Source: Sequoia sempervirens (Eukaryota > Streptophyta > Pinopsida > Cupressales > Cupressaceae). Taken from it: a stretch of 64,000 nt of DNA. Position 1 is the stretch's first letter; every line of letters starts with the position of its first letter. Below the pieces are notes generated by a model, which worked only from the letters and a program-made list of their open reading frames with translations, was not told the origin of the DNA and searched no databases. The stretch lies in contig VDFB02000003.1 of assembly GCA_007258455.2 (NCBI GenBank), forward strand, positions 40,055,986-40,119,985. The letters are read 5' to 3'. This document shows, one piece after another, positions 58,096 to 64,000 of this stretch. The position numbers and the translations under genes were made by a program.

Positions 58096-58746
58096 TGTTA
58101 GTGTAGGTTTTTTTATTTTCCTTATGTTTGGGGTATTTATTTTTTCCTACACATATTATTTAAGCTTGCTTAGGTTTATTAGATGTGGTAATATGAGGAC
58201 ATGTGCCAAAATACAATAGCTACATGTGTCACTCTCTCCCCACACATGGGTAGTTGAGTTACACATCCTCTTTTGGCTTGTTGTGCCACCTCTCATAACC
58301 ACTATTTTGTTTTTACCTGAGTAGTTTATGGGGTAGTTGGGTTTCTCACCCTCTTTTGGATTTATGTGCCACCTCTCTCCTGTCTTCACTTGAGGAGGTT
58401 ATGCCACATGTCTTTTCATTTACCAAGTAGGTGATAACCTCCCACCTTTTATGGGTAGTAGGATTTAATGCACCTCTTGGATGTATTTTCCCTTATTCTT
58501 CTATATATTGAGCACTCTCCTCTCACCTTCACTAGTTCAACTAGTTCAACTAGTTCGGTGATCGTTATGTGAGAGTGACGAGGGTCTTCTCAAAATTCTC
58601 TTGCAGTGTTGTCTCTATTTTCTCTCTTTCTCTCTTTCAAATTTCTTCTCCATTCTACTATTTTGATTTTCAATCATTTGTTGAGTGGAGTGTATATGAT
58701 CTACTACCGACAACAGATCATGTCTCAGTTATTGCAGAATCCAACA
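58096..58746 (+). repeat. 5' LTR of the copia element
   Basis: Begins TGTTAGTGTAGG and ends GAATCCAACA. It has a TATA-like CTATATATTGAG near 58501-58512 and a 9 bp ACTAGTTCA triplication at 58531-58557 just after it. Its partner lies outside the window, so the start is inferred from the TG and from the break in the host integrase. Confidence 0.85.
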
Positions 58747-58761
58747 TGGTATCAGAGCAGG
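58747..58761 (+). other. primer binding site (initiator tRNA-Met)
   Basis: TGGTATCAGAGCAGG directly after the LTR end CCAACA. This is the best match to the plant initiator-Met complement in the window. Confidence 0.93.
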
Positions 58762-59803
58762 TTTGTCTAGTATAGCTCATTATTTTTTCTAAATTTGTTT
58801 TGAGAGATTTGAGACTAATATACTGTTGAAGTTTTCCTCAAAAACCAAGTATGCTATTCTCCTACATCCTTGAATGACCTGGAGAATCAGAACGGTTTAA
58901 AGGAAAAATAAACATCTATTTAATTTGGTTTATATATGTATGTGTTCCTGTGAGATCTGAGTGATTACAACTTTTTGGTAATATTGGAGGCTTTTTCAGC
59001 ATTTCCAAAGTGTCCAGAAGGCTTTAGAAAGTCAAGATTGACTTTTACATAGTAAAAATTAGAGATTGGAGGACATAGTAAAAATTAGAGTAAATTTTTT
59101 TAAAATTTTTTTACTAGAGCCGTTTTCATTTTGACTTCAAAATTCCAGCTTTCACTCATTTACAGAAAAAATGATTTCTGGGTTTTATTTCCAGGGTCAA
59201 AAAACCATCTGGGTAGTCATTACATTTTGCAAAAAGTTGATAAATTGTGCAGAAATCAAGTCAAAAACAGGCATGAGTCGTTTATAACGGGCAAATTTTG
59301 CACTATTCTTCAAAGTTGCATAACTTTTGCCTCGGGTGTCAAATTTTCGCAAATGAGTACTTGATGGAAAGCTGAAAAAGAGAAATTTCCATTCATGAAG
59401 GTATTGATAAAAAAAATTGCCTCTTTCTATCAGATATTACAGGTTGAATCTGCTGCATTTTTTTACCTTCAGTAAATCATATCTTTCACTTTTGCAATCT
59501 ATTTTTTCAAAAAGAAAGAGGTGTAAGAAAGATATTGAAGGGTAAATCACAACTACAAGGCTTTCTTTTTCAGATTTTATTTCAAAATTAATTTGTATCA
59601 AATATTGTAATTTTGGCTATAAAGAGACTTATAAACTTTGTAATCTGGAAAAGCCTTGTAAAAGCACTAATCATAAAGTGCCAACATTGTAATATTTTTG
59701 GGGGGGAGGGGTGATTTTTGATACTAGTGGAAAGGGGGGGTGTCTCGTGTGTCTTCTTTCTTTGCACTTTTCTTTCTTCTTTGCAATCTTCTTTTTTGCT
59801 CTC
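58762..59803 (+). other. non-coding leader of the copia element
   Basis: About 1 kb without a credible reading frame, rich in T and A. It ends in G-runs (59700-59708, 59734-59740) and a CTTT-rich stretch before the gag start. A similar type of leader follows the primer site at 36118. Confidence 0.6.
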
Positions 59804-60661
59804 ATGGATGCATCTACACTTCCAATTTTAACTCCATATAACTATTTTGAATGGAAATCTAAGATGATAATATATCTGAAAAGACATGGATATCATCGTG
59901 TTACGATGGGACTTGAAACTGAACCCAAAGATGATGTAGAAAAGATTAAATGGTTCAACAAATGTGATGAAGCCTTTGGTACTCTGTGCATGTCAGTCTC
60001 TCCTGACCTTCTTTTTCACATTGAATCTGCCACTACACCAAATGAAGTGTGGACTAAATTGGAAAGCCTCTTTGGTAAGCATGATGAGTTAAGAGGTCAT
60101 CAGTTAGAGAATGAACTCATAGGGTTAAGTCCTAGCAGTTTTGACACTATACAAGACTTCTTCACAAAATTGAAGGCCATTAGATTGCAGTTAGAACAGT
60201 GTGGAATCAAGAAGGATGATAAGCAATTGATCTTGAGTATTCTTTCTAAGCTTGGTCCTAACTATTATGTATTTGTTTCTACATTCTATGCTACAAAATG
60301 TGCCCTAGGTTCAACCTATAAAATGCCTTCTCTAGATGAATTTGTTGTAGAGCTCACTAGGGAGCAAGACAAATTGGTTCTAATGGGTACAATTAAGCCC
60401 TCTAAGTCACATGCCTTAGTTGTCAATCAAGGCATAAAAGAACAGAAAGGGCCTAGTAAGCAAGATAAGAAACAAAAGAACCAAGGAGAGAAGAAGAAAG
60501 ATCAGAAATATGCTACTTCAAAAGCAGACAATCAGACCTCTTCATCGAAAGGTGATCAACCTAAGAAGGAGAAGGTCAAGTGTTCTTACTGTAAGAGGCC
60601 TGGTCATGATGAGCATAAGTGTTTAAAGAATCAAATTGATCACCTTTCTCATCTTCTATAA
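59804..60661 (+). CDS. copia gag (capsid/nucleocapsid)
   Basis: Open frame of 285 codons. I chose ATG 59804 (MDASTLPILTPYNYFEWKSK) rather than the upstream in-frame start because gag homology begins there. The UBN2-type gag fold follows: WTKLESLFGKHDELRGHQLE, FFTKLKAIRLQLEQCGIKKD and LILSILSKLGPNYYVFVSTF. Next is a basic Lys/Gln-rich stretch, and a CCHC knuckle CSYCKRPGHDEHKC (C-x2-C-x4-H-x4-C intact) near 60580-60620. It ends in TAA 60659-60661, with the protease in the same frame downstream. It would coat and package the element RNA. Confidence 0.85.
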   Translation: MDASTLPILTPYNYFEWKSKMIIYLKRHGYHRVTMGLETEPKDDVEKIKWFNKCDEAFGTLCMSVSPDLLFHIESATTPNEVWTKLESLFGKHDELRGHQLENELIGLSPSSFDTIQDFFTKLKAIRLQLEQCGIKKDDKQLILSILSKLGPNYYVFVSTFYATKCALGSTYKMPSLDEFVVELTREQDKLVLMGTIKPSKSHALVVNQGIKEQKGPSKQDKKQKNQGEKKKDQKYATSKADNQTSSSKGDQPKKEKVKCSYCKRPGHDEHKCLKNQIDHLSHLL

Positions 60662-61160
60662 AAGAACAATATCAAGGTGCCTGATTCAGTCAAACATAGT
60701 TCATCAGAAGGGTCTTCTAAGGACACAGACAAAAGTAAGGGGAAAGGAAAGGGTAAGGCCCTAGTTGTTGTTGTTTCACAACCAGAGTCTTGGATCATTG
60801 ACTCGGGTGCTTCACACCACATGGCCTCATCAGAGGATAATTTTACCTCTTTGGAGCCATGTTCTATGCCTACCATATTAATGGGTGATGACACTCCTAT
60901 TGAAGTGCATGGGAAAGGGTCTGTTGATGTGGGTGAAGGGACATTTGAGGATGTTCTTTGTGTTCCATCTTTGTCAACTAATCTCCTATCTGTTTATCAG
61001 ATCACTCACACTAGTACTGGAAAACAAGTTGAGTTCACTCCAGATACAGTGGTAATCAGTGAAATGCATAATGGGTCTATAGTTGTTGTGGGAAAAGTAG
61101 ATCATCAGTCTAGACTATATCAATTTTCTCACTTTTTCCTTGACTCTCCTTCGATAGCCT
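60662..61160 (+). pseudogene. copia protease
   Basis: Continues gag in the same frame after a single TAA. A Ser/Lys-rich linker leads to the active site SWIIDSGASHHM (near 60788-60825), then ILMGDDTPIEVHGKGSV and FEDVLCVPSLSTNLLSVYQI. It is intact as a domain. A frameshift near 61155 separates it from the integrase. If the TAA is original rather than a mutation, it would be a gag/pol boundary. Confidence 0.85.
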
Positions 61161-61161
61161 T

Positions 61162-62340
61162 ACTCATGCAAATGAGGTGAGTTTTTGGTGGCATCAACAA
61201 TTTGGGCACTTGAACTACCGTTACTTGTAGCAACTCAGTCAACAGGATATGGTTACAGGGTTTCCTTTTATTCAATTTTTTGATGGTGTTTGCCAAGGAT
61301 GCATTCTTGGTAAGCATTCTAAGGAGAAATTTGATAAAGGAAAAGCATGGAGGGCTACTCAGCTATTGGAGTTGGTACATAGTGACTTGGCAGGACCATT
61401 TCCACAACCATCTTTTAGCAGGGCTAGATATGTCTTGAAATTTATTGATGACTTTTCAAGATACACTTGGGTTTACTTTCTCAAACAGAAGTTTGAGGTC
61501 TTTGAGAATTTTCAAAATTTCAAATCTTTTGTAGAGAAACAGTCTGGGAAGTTCATCAAGATTCTGTGTACAGATAATGGGGGTGAATTTGTTAATCATC
61601 AATTTGAACAGTTTTGTGCTTCAGAAGGTATCAACATGCAACACATAGTTCCATACAGTCCTCAACAGAATGGTGTCGCAGAACACAAGAATAGGTCCTT
61701 AAAAGAGATGGCTAATTGTATGATACACTCCAAATCTTTGGCACCTCAATACTGGGCAAAGGCCATCAACTGTGCATGTTACATCTAGAACAGAGTTCCT
61801 CACAAAGTTGTAAAGGGGGTAACTCCTTTTCAAGCTTGGATTGGTCGGAAACCCACAGTTAAGCACTTTAGAGTGTTTGGCTCTCTTGCATGGGCCCACA
61901 TTCCAGTAGAGAAACACAAGGCTATGGATCTGCAGAGCAAGCCTTGCATATTTGTTGGGTATCCAGATGATGTCAAAGGCTATAGGCTTCTCCATCCTAC
62001 CACTCATGAGTTGTTCATTGAGAGGAGTGTTCATTTTGAGGAGAGCCCTTCGAGTTCTTCTCTTACCACTTCTCCATCCACTATCAGATTGGAGCCTATG
62101 CATCATGATGATAGTTCTTCAGAGGATCTTAATCCTCCTAATTTTGATGAGGATTCTTCTTCCTCCACTTCAGATGATGACAATGATGATGTAGATTCAC
62201 ATTCTTCTCCTAGTCATCATTCAGAGGGTGATGATTCTCCTCTAGACTCTCCATCCCTTGCACCTCTGTGGGCTCATCAGACATTGGAATCAATAGGTGA
62301 TTGGGTTGGTGATCCATTAGATATTAGAAGAACCAGGTCA
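61162..62340 (+). pseudogene. copia integrase with acidic spacer
   Basis: Zinc region FWWHQQFGHLNY, TAG (61228), then CQGCILGKHSKEKF. Core: ELVHSDLAGPF, KFIDDFSRYTWVYFLKQKF (first Asp), ILCTDNGGEFVNHQFEQFC (second Asp) and YSPQQNGVAEHKNRSLKEMA (third Glu), so the catalytic triad is complete. TAG at 61786-61788 follows ACYI. Then VFGSLAWAHIPVEKHKAMDL and PCIFVGYPDDVKGYRL, and an acidic Ser/Asp/Glu-rich spacer (62040-62260). It ends in TAG 62347-62349. Confidence 0.9.
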
Positions 62341-62349
62341 CAGTTTTAG

Positions 62350-63200
62350 CAGGCTCGTCATCTCTTCGTTGCTTCAGCTTCTGATCCATAGTCTTTTCGA
62401 GAAGCCTCAGGTATTCCCGAGTGGGATGCTGCAATGCAGGAAGAGTTCAATTCCTTAGAGAGGAATCACACATGGGATGTAGTCCCTCTTCCTAAAGTAA
62501 GGAAACTTGTTCGATGCAAGTGGATCTATCGGACAAAATTTGCATCAGATGGGTCAGTTGATAAGTATAAGGGTCGCTTGGTTGCAAAAGGATTCTCCCA
62601 GGTTCCCGGGATTGACTACTCTGAGACTTTTGCACCAGTTGCTAAGATGAATTCCATCCAACTTGTCCTTGCTATAGCTGCAACACATCGTTGGGAAGTT
62701 CATCAGATGGATGTGAAGAGTGCCTTTCTTCATGGTGACCTTCAGGAGGAAATCTACATGGAGCAACCACAGGGGTTCATCCAGAATCCTTCACTTGTGT
62801 GTCATCTTTGAAAGTCTCTCTATGGCCTTAAACAAGCTCCTCTTGCTTGGTATTCCAAGATGGACTCCTTCCTTCTGATAGTTGTGTTCACTCGATGTCA
62901 TTCTGATTCAAACATCTACATTCTACAGCAGGATGACACTCTCACATTTTTGGTTCTATATGTCGATGACATGTTGATCACTGGGGGTCACTCATCCACC
63001 ATCAAGGCGGTGAAAATTGCTCTACATAATAGATTTTTGATGTCAGACTTGGGCCTTTTGCATTATTTCTTGGGGATTGAGATCACTCAGTCATCTTCAG
63101 GTATCTTCCTTGGACAACCCAAGTATGCGACATGCTCTCCCGATTTCACATGGCTGACTGTAAGCCTGCACCGACTCCATTTCTATTAGGGGTCAAACTT
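62350..63200 (+). pseudogene. copia reverse transcriptase
   Basis: AAMQEEFNSLERNHTWDVVP, CKWIYRTKFASDGSVDKYKG, RLVAKGFSQVPGIDYSETFA and [20 protein letters not shown]. After TGA (62809-62811) comes SLYGLKQAPLAWYSKMDSF. The catalytic box LVLYVDDMLITGG (near 62960-62990) is intact. YFLGIEITQSSSGIFLGQPK follows. A TAG lies at 62389-62391, and a frameshift near 63125 moves to the RNase H frame. Confidence 0.9.
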
Positions 63201-63920
63201 GAGGCTAAGTGTTCCTCACCTTTGGTTGATGGCACTTTATAACAAAAACTTGTTGGGAGTCTCATCTACTTGACTCATACAAGACCCGACATTTCATATG
63301 CTGTGGGCATGGTCTCTAGATTCATGCAGGAGCCACATGAGTTGCATTGGAAGGCAACTAAACGGATCCTCCACTACATTAAGGGTACTCACAGTTATGG
63401 GATTCACTATGTAGCAAGTGTAGATATTGACTTGGTGGGACATACAGATTCAGATTGGGCAAGCGATTCTCAAAATTGTAAGTCTACTTCTGGGTATTGC
63501 TTCTCTCTTGGGTTTGGTCCAATTTGTTGGCCGAGCAAGAAGCAGTCTACAATTGCTCTTTCATCAATATAGGCTAAGTATCGAGGGGCAGTTAATGCCA
63601 CCACTGAGGCTATTTGGCTTCATAATATTCTCACTGAGTTTGGCATTCCATTCAGAAAGCCTACAATCATCTTTTGTGATAATCAGAGTGCTATACAGAT
63701 CTCAAAGAATCCAGTTCATCACCAGAGGACAAAACACATTGAGATACATATGCACTACATTAGGGAGCTGATTCAGGAAGGCATCATTGATCTTAAGTAT
63801 TGTTCTACCTCAAAGCAGACTGCAGACATCTTCACCAAACCCTTCACAGAGAGCAAGTTCCTTCATCTGCGAGCTTTGCTAGGGGTGCGACAAGTGTCTA
63901 CTTCAGGAGGGACTTTTTAG
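63201..63920 (+). pseudogene. copia RNase H
   Basis: After TAA near 63240: SLIYLTHTRPDISYAVGMVS, WKATKRILHYIKGTHSYGIH, LVGHTDSDWASDSQNCKSTS (first Asp) and SKKQSTIALSSI. A TAG (63570-63572) stands just before AKYRGA (Glu motif altered to AKY). Then IIFCDNQSAIQISKNPVHHQ and RTKHIEIHMHYIREL, ending ADIFTKPFTESKFLHLRALL and a stop near 63920. Purine-rich text after it is the expected polypurine-tract region. Confidence 0.88.
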
Positions 63921-64000
63921 TCCTTCTTTCTACTCTTTATTTTGGGGGGGTATTTTCTCTCTCTATTTAGGGAGGGCTATTCCTCTTATGGGGGGATTCT

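Larger units (their letters stand above)
58096..64000 (+). mobile_element. Ty1/copia element, nearly complete, cut by window end
   Basis: A 651 bp LTR, initiator-Met primer site, 1 kb leader, gag with zinc knuckle, protease, integrase, RT and RNase H, all on the + strand. It ends in purine-rich text near 63945 and 63990 that should precede the 3' LTR. Catalytic motifs are intact throughout. Damage consists of two frameshifts (near 61155 and 63125) and about eight stops, mostly TAG. It inserted into the integrase of the Tat element; the left flank is GTAAT (58091-58095). The right flank is outside. Confidence 0.92.

Noticed and set aside
61699..62106. 135-codon - strand frame
   Set aside because: Antisense of the copia integrase and spacer, whose + strand reading is fully explained.
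1..64000. Whole window considered for an undescribed defence or metabolic gene cluster
   Set aside because: Nearly every recognisable coding stretch belongs to a retroelement; the rest is a dead plant-mobile-domain copy and an unknown frame within an LTR element.

Overview
This 64 kb window is a block of nested, decayed transposable elements from a plant nuclear genome. I found no intact cellular protein gene, rRNA or tRNA. The plant assignment rests on Ty3/gypsy elements of the Tat, Athila and Reina types, Ty1/copia elements primed by initiator tRNA-Met, a CACTA (En/Spm) DNA transposon, a plant-mobile-domain gene remnant, and stop codons dominated by TAG, as expected when methylated CHG sites decay. 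Very old, little-deleted LTR elements with no genes in 64 kb fit a large, slowly decaying genome such as a gymnosperm; that narrower placement is inference.

Left part (1-23890). Positions 1-3452 are the 3' half of a Tat-type gypsy element on the + strand (RT, RNase H, second archaeal-type RNase H, integrase), split by an LTR-like insertion at 1027. From about 4014 to 23890 lies one Athila-like gypsy element on the - strand. It has 1.25 kb LTRs, gag-pro-RT-RNaseH-integrase, a 0.6 kb array of about 46 bp repeats, and an extra reading frame after pol with a basic cluster and a coiled coil. A complete - strand Ty1/copia element (14978-21898) sits in its gag with a near-perfect 5 bp target duplication. 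A 465 bp solo LTR (4577-5041) sits in its 3' LTR, and the partner LTR keeps the empty site.

Middle part (23891-46689). A degraded - strand plant-mobile-domain gene (about 25050-25960) is followed by a 7.2 kb CACTA transposon (26335-33513) with a TGC target duplication and a 236 bp-arm hairpin inside. Then come a GC-rich palindromic repeat, a 3.9 kb LTR element carrying one unrecognised reading frame (35726-39592), a gypsy integrase relic near 40.0-40.9 kb, a minisatellite, and over 5 kb without recognisable features.

Right part (46690-64000). A second, very degraded Tat-type gypsy element (gag, protease, archaeal-type RNase H, RT, RNase H, integrase) is split by a Reina-like gypsy element at 50373-56128 and then by a Ty1/copia element that starts at 58096 and runs off the window. 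That last element is the best preserved: its domains keep their catalytic motifs, and its damage is mostly single stops plus two frameshifts.

The order of events can be partly read. The host Athila LTRs differ by roughly 10 % and the nested copia LTRs by roughly 8 % (by-eye counts over 350-560 bp), consistent with the nesting. The least explained objects are the hairpin inside the CACTA element, the unknown reading frame of the 35.7-39.6 kb element, and the extra post-pol reading frame of the Athila-like element with its repeat array.
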